A DNA stretch of 64,000 nt, taken from positions 620,001 through 684,000 of the forward strand of contig NZ_JADPQF010000001.1 in NCBI RefSeq assembly GCF_015687155.1, in the 5' to 3' direction. The position numbers and the translations under genes were made by a program. Positions 18,891 to 27,738 of the stretch are shown piece after piece; position 1 is the stretch's first letter; each line of letters starts with the position of its first letter. This DNA is from Aliikangiella sp. G2MR2-5 (GTDB taxonomy: Bacteria > Pseudomonadota > Gammaproteobacteria > Enterobacterales > Kangiellaceae). The notes below the pieces were generated by a model. The model ran no database searches, had not been told where the DNA came from, and saw only the letters and a list, made by a program, of their open reading frames with translations.

Positions 18891-20822
18891 GTGACAAAGA
18901 TAATAAATGCTATGATGTTTTTTCGATTAAGTCGAACAGTTGTACTGTGCGCAATTTTGACTGGGATGGCTCAATTTTCTATATGTGCAAAAGAGCTGAA
19001 ATTACCCAGTATTACAGAAGTACCCGAGCTTAAAAAAGAGACTATGCTTAAGGATCTCGATATTCCTGCTGTTCGAGATAGAGATCCAGATCCTAATGCC
19101 GGCCCACGTTTATCCGTTAAAGAGTTTAGATTACAAGGGATTGTAGAGTACCCTGAGTTGGGGATTACTCGTAACGAAATCGGTAAGATAGTTGAAGATA
19201 TTCGGTTTGATATGATGGGGGAAGGTAAACTACTAGAGTCTGGATACACACTTGAAGAGTTATCTCAAGTTTCTGATCTAATGGCTGATATTGAAAGCGA
19301 AGTTAAGGACCGTCATGTTGGCCCCCTTGAAGTGCAAAAGCTTGTTTGGTTGGTTAGAGAACAGATGTCGAAGCGCGGTGTTACGCTTGGAATGATTGAA
19401 ACTGTAGCCGATCGAATCACAAGGTATTATCGACAGCACGGATTTATTTTGGCGAAAGCCTATATTCCACAACAACAGGTCAGGGATGGTGTCGTTACGC
19501 TCAGTTTACTTCTAGGCGTATTAGGGGAAATCCAAGTTAATAATAGTGAACTTTATCAGGATAAGTGGCTGAGTGATGCCTTTTCTGATGTTATGACAAA
19601 GCCTGTAACAAGTGATGCGATAGAAGAGAGACTGTTTCTCTTAAATGATTATCCGGGACTGGTTACACAGGGTTTTTTTGAAGCGGGATCACAAGTTGGT
19701 GATACACGTTTGAATATTAATGTGAGAGCGCAGGACTGGTATACCTCAAATCTTCGTGTTGACAACCATGGAACCGACGAAACAGGCAAAAATCGCCTAT
19801 ACGCTGAGTTTCTTTGGAATAATCCTACGGGAACAACAGATCAACTTCATTTCGGTGCACTTGCAGCCAGTGGTGAGTCAAAAACTACTTATGGTCAAAT
19901 ACGTTATAAAACTAATATTTTTGGTCCACGGATTAATACAAGTATCGGATATGCCAGCAATGCTTTTGTTTTAGGACGAACTGATTCTGAAGCAATTAAT
20001 GCGTTAGATATTGAAGGTGAAACTAATATTTCAGACTTTACCTTAAAATATAAAATGAAACGAAGTCGAGTAGAAAATTATTCGATCAATTTTGGGTATG
20101 AAAATATTGAATCGATTATACGCTTGGGTGGAATTTCTGGAATTATGGATGACGAGGTCAATAATGCATATATCGGATTTGATTTTGAAATGCTGCAAGA
20201 AACTAAGAAAATGCTTCATCAGGGGAATCTTCGTATTAAAAGCGGCGAATTCGTTGTTGGTCAAGATGGAGGGCAGGATGAAAGTTATTCCATGTTACTG
20301 GCGGACTATTCATTATTAACATTCTGGACGATTCCATTTACCGAAATTGAAACACGAGCCATTATACGAGCTTCTTTACAGTATACGGATGACATTCTTT
20401 CTTCAGTCAACCGCTTTAGTCTTGGTGGCCCAACCAGAGCCAGGGCTTTTGAGGCCAAAGTGTTTTCTGCCGACTCCGGAATCTACGCGGGGTTGGATCT
20501 ATTTTTCAATGCGCCTGACTTTATGGACGTGAAAATTGGTGATGGTACTCTAAAGGATATGATTGCACCTTTTGTTTTCATCGATTTTGCTTATGGAGAA
20601 GCAAAGAGTCTGGCCAGTTCCAGCGTAAACGCGGTGGCATCAACAAAAGCAGAAATTGCGAATTATGGAGTAGGACTTCAATTCTCGTTTTCTTCGGATC
20701 TTAGCGCCAAGTTACAGATTTCCAGTTCGGCTCGAGAAGAATACAGGACTCCAGATGGCTTTGAACTGGATACCGGAGAAAGTGATGCGGGTGTGCTTTT
20801 CGAGCTTCAATACAAACTCTAA
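18891..20822 (+). CDS. TpsB outer-membrane transporter (FhaC/ShlB/HecB family)
   Basis: The 643-residue product matches the two-partner secretion transporter layout. An N-terminal signal peptide is followed by an extended linker with Pro-rich and acidic segments, POTRA-like domains (including VxEFRLQGI near residue 56 and the GVVTLSLLLGVLGEIQVNN segment near 200-220), and a C-terminal Omp85-type beta barrel. A GGPTRARAF segment near residue 510 stands where the barrel-lumen VRGY-type motif is expected, and the protein ends in an aromatic/hydrophobic strand FELQYKL. Its job is to recognise the TPS domain of the upstream exoprotein and thread it through the outer membrane. The frame opens with GTG at 18891, but ATG at 18912 or 18915 gives a cleaner signal peptide. 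Neither has a strong Shine-Dalgarno. Confidence 0.92.
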   Translation: MTKIINAMMFFRLSRTVVLCAILTGMAQFSICAKELKLPSITEVPELKKETMLKDLDIPAVRDRDPDPNAGPRLSVKEFRLQGIVEYPELGITRNEIGKIVEDIRFDMMGEGKLLESGYTLEELSQVSDLMADIESEVKDRHVGPLEVQKLVWLVREQMSKRGVTLGMIETVADRITRYYRQHGFILAKAYIPQQQVRDGVVTLSLLLGVLGEIQVNNSELYQDKWLSDAFSDVMTKPVTSDAIEERLFLLNDYPGLVTQGFFEAGSQVGDTRLNINVRAQDWYTSNLRVDNHGTDETGKNRLYAEFLWNNPTGTTDQLHFGALAASGESKTTYGQIRYKTNIFGPRINTSIGYASNAFVLGRTDSEAINALDIEGETNISDFTLKYKMKRSRVENYSINFGYENIESIIRLGGISGIMDDEVNNAYIGFDFEMLQETKKMLHQGNLRIKSGEFVVGQDGGQDESYSMLLADYSLLTFWTIPFTEIETRAIIRASLQYTDDILSSVNRFSLGGPTRARAFEAKVFSADSGIYAGLDLFFNAPDFMDVKIGDGTLKDMIAPFVFIDFAYGEAKSLASSSVNAVASTKAEIANYGVGLQFSFSSDLSAKLQISSSAREEYRTPDGFELDTGESDAGVLFELQYKL

Positions 20823-21397
20823 ATTATTATTTGGTTCAAACAAATAGATTTAATTCGCCGATGCATGTGGTTTGGTTATTTAATAAGAACTTGAAAATAG
20901 CCTCAAAGTGTAATGTCATATGAGTGATTGACGCTGTATTACCTGATGGTAAACCTGTACCGTACCGGACGCAACGATTATTAAAATGGGGAAAATAAAT
21001 AAAGACAAAGTTGACCCGAAATTCGCTGATGAAAAGGGCTAATCCAAGTTTCTCGATGAATACATCACAAATACTGGAAAATACAATCTTTAATATTTTA
21101 CCGCCAGGAAATTTTTTTGCTCTTTCTAGAGTCGTTAAAAAGTTCAAATAAACACCGTATTTAATCGGAAGCATATAAAATCTTGCCTGGAGCCTTGTCA
21201 GTAAAGGCAAAACCAGATTCTGAACGTTGGGGAATCTAATAACCGACTTGTTTGAAATATCTCAAAAAAAACTGAAAAATACCCCAAATGGGTGATGTTG
21301 GCCCTCATGCTTGATTGATATATTACACACCAAGGAAGGCGAAATGCCTAACGAATTTTTAAGTTAATTATTTTATTTAAACGATGGAGTAAACAAC
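20823..21397. other. Intergenic region between tpsB and hcp (575 bp) with a leader mini-ORF
   Basis: The first half holds a 124-codon minus-strand open frame (20836-21210) beginning with TTG. It has no recognisable domain and I do not regard it as a gene. The second half should contain the hcp promoter; a TATATT -10-like element lies at 21319-21324, without a well-spaced -35. A seven-residue leader frame (MPNEFLS, 21344-21367) with a strong AAGGAAGG ribosome site precedes hcp. Confidence 0.45.
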
Positions 21398-21880
21398 ATG
21401 GCTATTTATTTAGAGTTTGAAGGAATCAAAGGTAATGTAACTGCAGAAGGTTTCAAAGGTCAAATCGCATTGCTTTCTTGTAATTTTGGTGTATCTCGTG
21501 GAATTTCCATGGAGCCTGGTAATCTTTCTAATCGTGAAGCAACACGTCCATCATTGAGTGAGATTTCTATATCCAAAGAAGCTGACACTTCTGTTATTGC
21601 TCTTTTCAAAGAGTCTGTAACCGGTGATGCGGGCAAGACAGTTAAAATCCGTTTTGTACGTACTGGCGCGGATAAAGTTCAGGAATACATGATTTACGAG
21701 TTGGAAAACTGTTTAGTAAGCAGCTACTCAATGTCTGCAAATGGCGATGACGCTCCAATTGAAAATTTAACCTTAAGCTTTGCTAAGTTTATGGTTACTT
21801 ACAAAGATACTGACGAAAAAATGGGTGTTGGGAGTCAGCAAGTTGCGGGTTACAGCCTTACTGATGGTAAACCTGTTTAA
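21398..21880 (+). CDS. hcp: T6SS tube protein Hcp (TssD)
   Basis: This 160-residue protein is a clear Hcp-family member. It opens with the typical MAIYLEFEGIKG strand and includes the SREATRPSLSEISISKEAD-type loop and an IYELENCLVSSYSMS strand. Hcp forms stacked hexameric rings that make the inner tube expelled by sheath contraction and can carry small effectors in its lumen. It is a single-gene unit with its own strong terminator, as is common for highly expressed hcp genes placed away from the structural operon. A GGAG ribosome site lies at 21386-21389. Its nearness to a sensor kinase, a response regulator and vgrG suggests co-regulation. Confidence 0.96.
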   Translation: MAIYLEFEGIKGNVTAEGFKGQIALLSCNFGVSRGISMEPGNLSNREATRPSLSEISISKEADTSVIALFKESVTGDAGKTVKIRFVRTGADKVQEYMIYELENCLVSSYSMSANGDDAPIENLTLSFAKFMVTYKDTDEKMGVGSQQVAGYSLTDGKPV

Positions 21881-21903
21881 TTCAAAAGATTACATAGGTA
21901 ATG

Positions 21904-21938
21904 AAAACCCGACACATGAATTTGTGTTGGGTTTTTTT
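21904..21938 (+). terminator. Strong intrinsic terminator after hcp
   Basis: A 13-bp stem (AAAACCCGACACA at 21904-21916 with TGTGTTGGGTTTT at 21923-21935, one G-T wobble) has a 6-base loop and a run of seven Ts ending at 21938. It isolates hcp from the downstream kinase gene. Confidence 0.93.
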
Positions 21939-22100
21939 GTACTCGCTTTAATTGCTTATTCTGCCCCGAAAAGCTTATTTATGTTAACGATGTATGATTT
22001 CTGTACAATGTTATTCGCGCTTTATAGGTTTGCTGTTATAATTTCCCCAGTCAAAAAGTAGTTTGCTTAAATTTTAATATTTAACCTGCATAGTCGAGGT

Positions 22101-22125
22101 TCATCTCATCTCATCTCATCTCATC
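22101..22125. repeat. Pentanucleotide microsatellite, five TCATC units
   Basis: Five perfect consecutive copies of TCATC lie 118 bp upstream of the hybrid kinase start codon and 55 bp upstream of its candidate -35 element. Runs of this type can change length by slipped-strand mispairing. Because it is outside the coding frame, any effect would be on transcription. Confidence 0.9.
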
Positions 22126-22180
22126 AATGAAATGAATATTATTTGATGATCATGCCCGTAGGACATATATTGACGCCTAA

Positions 22181-22210
22181 TTGACTCACACAAGATATAT
22201 CTATGCTAAT
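22181..22210 (+). promoter_or_regulatory. Candidate sigma-70 promoter of the hybrid kinase gene
   Basis: TTGACT at 22181-22186 and GCTAAT at 22205-22210 are separated by 18 bp and lie about 33 bp before the start codon. A second TTGAC copy sits 11 bp upstream at 22170. The rest of 21939-22242 shows only AT-rich sequence and the TCATC repeat. Confidence 0.4.
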
Positions 22211-22242
22211 TTAGTATCCATTATTAAGGATGATAACTGACC

Positions 22243-23979
22243 TTGAACTCAAAAGTTTTGCAAGAGAAAGTTGAAACCAAGAAATTAAAAGAATTTATCA
22301 AAGTCTTGCCCATTGCAGCAATAGGTGGCCTGCTTCTGGCGAGTATCATAAGTCTTGGAATGAACGAATTTTTGCCTCAAGAAGTTTGGGAAAGCTGGTT
22401 AATGCTCGTCATTATAGGCAGTATACTTCAAATTCTAATCAGCGCATTTTTTATGCGTGCAAACGAAAAGATTGACCAGATTTTTTCAATGAAATGGCGC
22501 GGAATTATTGCCATAAGTTGTGTGTGGAGCGGCCTAGCCTGGGGAGGAGCGCTATCTGCTTTTTACCCTCTATTAAAGGTTTCGGAACAGCCATACTTGA
22601 TCGTAATTTATGTAATAGCGCTTTCTTGCCATTACCCTGTGTTAATGAATTTTTTTAAGCTTTTCTGCTTATTTGCCATAGCATTGGCTACACCCTTTAT
22701 GTTCATGCTAATTCAATCCGATGTTTCAAATTCCTGGTTATCATTAATTATTGGCTATCTTGGGGTTATGGTACTTTTTTCCGCCTGGGCTAGCAAAAAA
22801 GCCAAAGAACGGATTCAATTACAGTATGAGTTATTCGAACAAAATCAAAAAGTGGAAGCTGCTAATGAAAGTAAGTCAAAGTTTCTCGCTTCTGCCAGTC
22901 ATGACTTGAGACAACCTTTACAAGCCTTAGGTTTCTATATTGTCATGCTCTCTGACTATTTAAGAGAACCTAGGAAAAAAGCCCTTTTTGATAAAACCCT
23001 TAAAGCTTATCAAGCACTGGAGAATTTATTAAATCAATTGCTCAATATTTCCAAGCTTAACGCAAATCTTATTGATATTAATGAAATCGATTTTTCTGTA
23101 AAAGAACTTTTCAGCAAGTTGAAAAATGATTATGAGATGCAGGCGTTAGATATGGGCCTAAATATTGAGTTCGCTTCTCAAAATGAATATGTTTATAGTG
23201 ATATTACCAGCGTGGAAAGAATTTTAAGAAATTTGATAGAAAATGCCCTTAGGTATACCAAGTTTGGATTTGTTAAAGTCAGCTGCATTCAAGAGCAAGA
23301 CTATTTGAAGTTTGATGTAGCTGATACTGGAATTGGTATAGAAAATAACCATCTTGATAAGATCTTTGATGAGTTTTATCAAGTGAAAAATCCCGAGAGA
23401 GACCGTAGTAAAGGTTTTGGGTTGGGACTTTACGCTGTTGCTAGACTGGCAAAATTGCTGGGAACCGAAATTGATGTCGAATCCCAGATAGGAAAGGGGA
23501 GTCGCTTTACTTTAAGGTTACCGGTAGGAAAAGAACCCGTTTCTCTAAATGAGTTTATATCTTCAAATACTGTTTCAGATAATGTTTTATTCGAAAAAGT
23601 GGTATTACTGGTAGATGATGATGATGTCGTACTAGACAGTATTTCAAGATTAGTTTTGAGTTGGGGTTGTCTGGTGTTAACAGCAGACTCTTATGAGGAG
23701 GCTGTTGAGTTGATTACACAAGAAGAAATAGTTCCTGACTTTCTGATTGTTGACTATCGGCTGCCTAATTATTACACAGGCGTTGAGCTGGTTGAAACAA
23801 TAAGAGAACGTTGTCATTGCACAATTCCTGCGGTAATTCTGACTGGAGATACAGGAAAAGAAAGCCTGAGTGACATTAATCGCTCAGGAATAAAGCTATT
23901 GCACAAGCCTGCAGATCCGAAGATTCTCAAATCACGAGTTAAATCTCTCTTGGAAAGTGAGCAGAAAGTACCAGGTTAG
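22243..23979 (+). CDS. Hybrid sensor histidine kinase with C-terminal receiver domain
   Basis: The 578-residue protein has about six N-terminal transmembrane helices (roughly residues 22-182) with no large periplasmic sensor loop, then a short coiled linker. A HisKA dimerisation domain follows with phospho-acceptor His220 in SASHDLRQPLQ. An HATPase domain has the N box (Asn334), DTGIGI (361-366) and GFGLGL (391-396). The receiver domain has acidic residues at 458-461, phospho-acceptor Asp504 and Lys555. Such kinases relay phosphate to their own receiver and onward to a partner. The convergent LuxR-type regulator next to it is the obvious candidate, given its place between hcp and vgrG. Translation starts at TTG 22243 with AAGGA at 22226-22230. 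The sensed signal is unknown and is probably membrane-linked. Confidence 0.92.
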   Translation: MNSKVLQEKVETKKLKEFIKVLPIAAIGGLLLASIISLGMNEFLPQEVWESWLMLVIIGSILQILISAFFMRANEKIDQIFSMKWRGIIAISCVWSGLAWGGALSAFYPLLKVSEQPYLIVIYVIALSCHYPVLMNFFKLFCLFAIALATPFMFMLIQSDVSNSWLSLIIGYLGVMVLFSAWASKKAKERIQLQYELFEQNQKVEAANESKSKFLASASHDLRQPLQALGFYIVMLSDYLREPRKKALFDKTLKAYQALENLLNQLLNISKLNANLIDINEIDFSVKELFSKLKNDYEMQALDMGLNIEFASQNEYVYSDITSVERILRNLIENALRYTKFGFVKVSCIQEQDYLKFDVADTGIGIENNHLDKIFDEFYQVKNPERDRSKGFGLGLYAVARLAKLLGTEIDVESQIGKGSRFTLRLPVGKEPVSLNEFISSNTVSDNVLFEKVVLLVDDDDVVLDSISRLVLSWGCLVLTADSYEEAVELITQEEIVPDFLIVDYRLPNYYTGVELVETIRERCHCTIPAVILTGDTGKESLSDINRSGIKLLHKPADPKILKSRVKSLLESEQKVPG

Positions 23980-24007
23980 TATTTCAAAACTATTTTTCAG
24001 CCAATGC

Positions 24008-24631
24008 TCAGATTAAACCGTATTTAACTGCAAGGAAGCCTGCTTCAGTTCTATTGGAAGCGTTTAGTATTTTTAGAATATTTTTTACATGAACAGAAAT
24101 TGTGTTTTTAGAAATGTTAAGCTTGTCTGCAATTTCCTGATTACTAATCCCCTGTGCCATCAGCGATAAAACCATTTTTTGTCTTTGTGTTAAGTTATCA
24201 AGACTTTGTGCTCCCATCGCTTCACCCCTTTCGATCTCTGAAGCTACACTGGGAGGTAAATAGCTTCTACCCCGAAGGACTGTTTTTATTGCATTCATGA
24301 ACTCTGTATTTCCTACTGTTTTAGGTATATAGGCGTTTATATCATAGCTCATAATATTACGAATAAACTCAGGTCTTTCTTCACCGGAAATTACTGTCAC
24401 AGGAATTGATGGGTATCGGCTTTTTATGCTCCTGATATTCTCTACAGGGGAGGAGGATTGCAAATGTAGATCGAGCAAAATCATATCAGGTTGTTCAAAT
24501 TCAGCCAAAATATTTAAAGCTTGAACTAGGTCTTTCGCCTGGTAAAGGATGATATCTGGATATTCTTTGTGCAGCAACATTGAAATGCCATCTCGAAACA
24601 TATCATGATCATCGACAAGCAATATTTTCAA
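24008..24631 (-). CDS. LuxR/NarL-family response regulator
   Basis: The 207-residue product has an N-terminal receiver domain with acidic pocket DD (7-8), phospho-acceptor Asp54 and Lys104. A C-terminal LuxR-type helix-turn-helix (about 143-205) has the conserved LTQRQKMVLSLMAQGISNQEIADKLNIS pattern. It converges on the hybrid kinase gene with only 28 bp between the two stops and is divergent from vgrG. It is likely a phosphorylation-controlled transcription factor for the surrounding T6SS genes. That target assignment is inferred from position. An AAGGAA ribosome site precedes its ATG. Confidence 0.92.
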   Translation of the reverse strand: MKILLVDDHDMFRDGISMLLHKEYPDIILYQAKDLVQALNILAEFEQPDMILLDLHLQSSSPVENIRSIKSRYPSIPVTVISGEERPEFIRNIMSYDINAYIPKTVGNTEFMNAIKTVLRGRSYLPPSVASEIERGEAMGAQSLDNLTQRQKMVLSLMAQGISNQEIADKLNISKNTISVHVKNILKILNASNRTEAGFLAVKYGLI

Positions 24632-24977
24632 AACCGGATTCCTTTTTATTTGGTTTCATCGAGACGAAATAAAAATCGATATATACCGTCAAAATTCTCT
24701 GAATTCCAGGGCGATTAATTTTTCAGAGAGATAAGGGGTCAATTCTATACTTTTGTTCAAAGTTCGTCTCAGTTAAATTGGTGATTAACATCACAAATAA
24801 CCCTTTCTAAGTATTGTTTTGACCCAAAAACAAAGATAACATTTAACCCGTTAGCTCAATTCAGTATAGGACCCAAAAAATTTGGCGTTAGCGGGTATTT
24901 GAAGACTTTTTAGCGGATTTTTTGGATAAATGGAAGCATTACTGAAATATTTATTTCAGTTAGAGATAGAGTAAAAT
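24632..24977. promoter_or_regulatory. Divergent promoter region between the response regulator and vgrG
   Basis: This 346-bp region contains a CRP-like dyad GGTGA-N6-TCACA at 24780-24795. A candidate vgrG promoter follows, with TTGACC at 24819-24824 and TTTAAC at 24842-24847 spaced 17 bp apart. An imperfect TAACCCG...CGGGTA dyad lies about 24850-24900. The leader of vgrG would be about 125 bases long. No gene is seen here. Confidence 0.4.
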
Positions 24978-27011
24978 ATGAGCCCTTTCACTCAGGAAAA
25001 TCATTTAATTTCAATTAGCGATTTCTCTCTTGGAAAAGATACCTTTCTGCTTACTAGATTCGAAGGAAGTGAATATGTTTCCAGGCCTTTTGAATTTCAA
25101 ATAGAGGTTCTTTCGGAGAATCATCAAATTTCTCCTGATGATGTTGTTGGAAAAAACGCCACTATTACTATCAATAATAATCAAAAACGTAAATTAAACG
25201 GCTTTATTAAGACCTTTTATCTCGACGAAGTGAAAGCGCATAATTTGCGATGCTACAAAATGACTATGGTTCCCTGGCTATGGTTTCTTAAAAAGAACAA
25301 TAATCACAGAATATTTCAGGAAAAGAATGTTAAAGATATAGTTTCTCAGATTTTCAGTGATTTAGGTTTTAGAGATTTTAATTTTAAAGCCGCTGGAGGA
25401 GAGAAGCGAGAGTATTGTATTCAACATAATGAGAGTGATTTCCAGTTTGTATCGCGTCTACTTGAAGAAGAGGGGATCGCATACTATTTCAAGCATGAGG
25501 ATGGAAAGCACATATTAAACCTGGTTGACCAAAAAAATGCTTATGAGGTTTGCTCAGAAACTGAATTAGATTACGCACAAGGTAGTAATACAGAAGCTCA
25601 GATCAGTAAATGGGTTAGAGCGTTCGAATTTCGTAAAGGTGCATGGACATTAAATGACTATAATTTTAAGGAACCGGCTAATTCATTAATAGCTACAACC
25701 AGTAGTACCAGTAAATTTCTTAATAATAAAAAGTTTGAGCACTACGAGTATCCAGCACTCTATACGCCTGAAGTGGGAAGTGCATTAATCAAAACGCGGC
25801 TCGATGCAGAAGAAGTTGCTCGAGAGACAATCCTTGGAGAAAGTGACTGTAGTACTTTCTATGCAGGCGGTCGGTTCTCTGTTAAGAATCATGCGCATAA
25901 AGATGAAAAAGGCGAGTATATCCTAACTGGAGTTCATCATCACGCTGTAGATGAGACTTACGTCAATAGGAGCCAGGACGCCAACGTCTCATATAAAAAT
26001 GATTTTACCTGTATTCCTTCCAAGGTACACTTCCGGCCAATACAAATTCATTTCAGACCTGAAATGAAAGGGCCTCAATCAGCAATAGTTGTTGGTCCTT
26101 CTGGTGAGGAGATCTATGTTGATGAATATGGACGAATTAAAGTTCAGTTTATTTGGGATAGAGATGGTAAGCTTGATGAAAATAGTTCATGCTGGATTCG
26201 TGTTGCCCAAATGTGGGCCGGGAATCAGTGGGGGAGTTCATTTATTCCTCGTATTGGACATGAAGTCATTGTCTCATTTTTGGATGGAGATCCTGATCGT
26301 CCTTTAGTAACAGGGAGTGTATATAACGGAAAGAATAAACCACCTTTTTCGTCGAAAACACAAAGCGGTATCAAAACTCGCTCGACTAAAAAAGGTACCG
26401 CGGATAATTACAATGAAATTCGCTTCGACGATAAGAAAGATAGTGAACAAATCTATATTCATGCAGAAAAGAATATGGATACACAAGTCGAAAATGATGA
26501 AACACTTACAGTTGATAATGATCGCACCAAGCATGTAAAACATGATGAAAACTCTACTATTGATAATAATCGAAACAAGTCGGTCGGTAAGAATCAATCT
26601 GAAGATATCGGTGAAAACAAATCAATAAATGTAGGTAAAAATCATACTGAGTCTATCGGCAAGAATGCCACTATAGATGTCGGTGAAAATGAAACTTTCA
26701 GTGTTGGTAAAAACATTGACATTAGTATAGGTGATAACCACACAGAAAACGTTGGCAAAAATATGACTATTTCTGTAGGTAAAGACTTACAGGAAACGGT
26801 TAGTGGAAAGTACAGTGAAGCTGTAACTAAGGAGTATGGACTTAAAGCAAAGTCCATAACCATGCAAGCAGATGACAAAATTACACTGAAAACTGGTTCC
26901 GCGCAGATCGTAATGAAAAGCAATGGTGACATTACGATTAGTGGTAAAAACATTAATGTTAAAGGGTCTGGAAATGTCGTTTTGAAAGGCAGTAAGGTTT
27001 CAGCGAATTGA
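24978..27011 (+). CDS. vgrG: T6SS spike protein VgrG (TssI)
   Basis: This 677-residue protein has the full VgrG architecture. The gp27-like N-terminal domain starts with the FEGSEYVSRPFEFQIEVLS hallmark, and the central OB-fold has a gp5-like GPSGEEIYVDEYGRIKVQFIWD signature near residue 370. WIRVAQMWAGNQWG and IPRIGHEVIVSFLDGDPDRP follow. The C-terminal triple-stranded beta-helix (about 510-677) is built of NVGKN/SIGDN-type repeats. No extra effector domain follows the helix, so it is a structural spike whose tip would be capped by the PAAR-like DUF4150 protein encoded three genes later. It heads a plus-strand effector module. The terminal GSKVSAN is typical of non-extended VgrGs. Confidence 0.97.
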   Translation: MSPFTQENHLISISDFSLGKDTFLLTRFEGSEYVSRPFEFQIEVLSENHQISPDDVVGKNATITINNNQKRKLNGFIKTFYLDEVKAHNLRCYKMTMVPWLWFLKKNNNHRIFQEKNVKDIVSQIFSDLGFRDFNFKAAGGEKREYCIQHNESDFQFVSRLLEEEGIAYYFKHEDGKHILNLVDQKNAYEVCSETELDYAQGSNTEAQISKWVRAFEFRKGAWTLNDYNFKEPANSLIATTSSTSKFLNNKKFEHYEYPALYTPEVGSALIKTRLDAEEVARETILGESDCSTFYAGGRFSVKNHAHKDEKGEYILTGVHHHAVDETYVNRSQDANVSYKNDFTCIPSKVHFRPIQIHFRPEMKGPQSAIVVGPSGEEIYVDEYGRIKVQFIWDRDGKLDENSSCWIRVAQMWAGNQWGSSFIPRIGHEVIVSFLDGDPDRPLVTGSVYNGKNKPPFSSKTQSGIKTRSTKKGTADNYNEIRFDDKKDSEQIYIHAEKNMDTQVENDETLTVDNDRTKHVKHDENSTIDNNRNKSVGKNQSEDIGENKSINVGKNHTESIGKNATIDVGENETFSVGKNIDISIGDNHTENVGKNMTISVGKDLQETVSGKYSEAVTKEYGLKAKSITMQADDKITLKTGSAQIVMKSNGDITISGKNINVKGSGNVVLKGSKVSAN

Positions 27012-27049
27012 TCATGATTTTCATTATTCATAAAAAGTAGTAATTGTAG

Positions 27050-27634
27050 ATGGATATTAAGCAAACAGATTTGTATGAAGAGCCTACTGTTGTTGATAAG
27101 CAGACAATAGCTCCCGGAGAAATTGTCATCGGAGAGCTAAGAGGCTTTGATGAAGAGAGTCGACCTTTAGTTTGTTTTGGTGAGAATTATAAAGTACCCA
27201 TCGCAGCTCTTTCGACTGTCTCTGTAAATCGAGAACATATCAACAGGCAGGTTGCATTGCTGTTTAACAATGGCGACCTTAATAAACCGGTCATTATGGG
27301 ACTCATTCACAGTCCATTGCTAGATATTCTTAACAACATTGAAATTGTTGACTCTTCACTAGAAAGCGAAAATGGCGAGATTGATCCGCTAGAAGACGTT
27401 GACGCCAGTCAGGCTCAAAAAAACAAAAATGAAAACGTTAAGAGCATTGAAAACACAGCTTATGTTGATGGAAGAAAAGTGATAATTGAAGGACAAGAAG
27501 AAATTGAATTAAGGTGTGGAGAAGCAAGTATTCGGCTAACGAAAGCCGGAAAAATACTTATTCGTGGCAAATATTTGCTAAACCGCTCGTCAGGTGTTAA
27601 TCGGATCATGGGTGGTTCTGTTCAGGTAAATTAG
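27050..27634 (+). CDS. DUF6484 protein, VgrG-associated accessory
   Basis: The 194-residue product has a DUF6484-like core (about residues 20-95) with GEIVIGELRGFDEESRPLV and NRQVALLFNNGDLNKPVIMGLI, a beta-barrel resembling a small OB-fold. An acidic linker follows, then a C-terminal strand-rich part with VIIEGQEEIELRCGEASIRLTKAGKILIRG, which resembles the end of a VgrG needle. Genes of this family sit with vgrG, DUF2169 and PAAR-like genes. A role in loading or extending the spike is inferred. It lies 38 bp after vgrG and the ribosome site is weak, suggesting coupling to vgrG expression. Confidence 0.8.
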   Translation: MDIKQTDLYEEPTVVDKQTIAPGEIVIGELRGFDEESRPLVCFGENYKVPIAALSTVSVNREHINRQVALLFNNGDLNKPVIMGLIHSPLLDILNNIEIVDSSLESENGEIDPLEDVDASQAQKNKNENVKSIENTAYVDGRKVIIEGQEEIELRCGEASIRLTKAGKILIRGKYLLNRSSGVNRIMGGSVQVN

Positions 27635-27738
27635 CTTTATCCAATCCAGTAGATGCTTCTTATATTACTAAACTAAATTAGACATAAAAAAGTGCTTCAT
27701 CAACTATATCGATATTTATCAGGTCCCATGTAGAAACA

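Noticed and set aside
20836-21210. 124-codon minus-strand frame between tpsB and hcp
   Set aside because: It begins with TTG without a good ribosome site and has no recognisable domain. It is most likely non-coding, although a decayed gene cannot be excluded.
21281-21310. Possible sigma-54 promoter before hcp
   Set aside because: The GG and GC elements near TTGGCCCTCATGCTTG are 7 bp apart rather than the 10 bp that sigma-54 needs.
22101-22125. TCATC repeat as a CRISPR or integration site
   Set aside because: Units are only 5 bp with no spacers, and no integrase or cas gene is near. It is a simple microsatellite.
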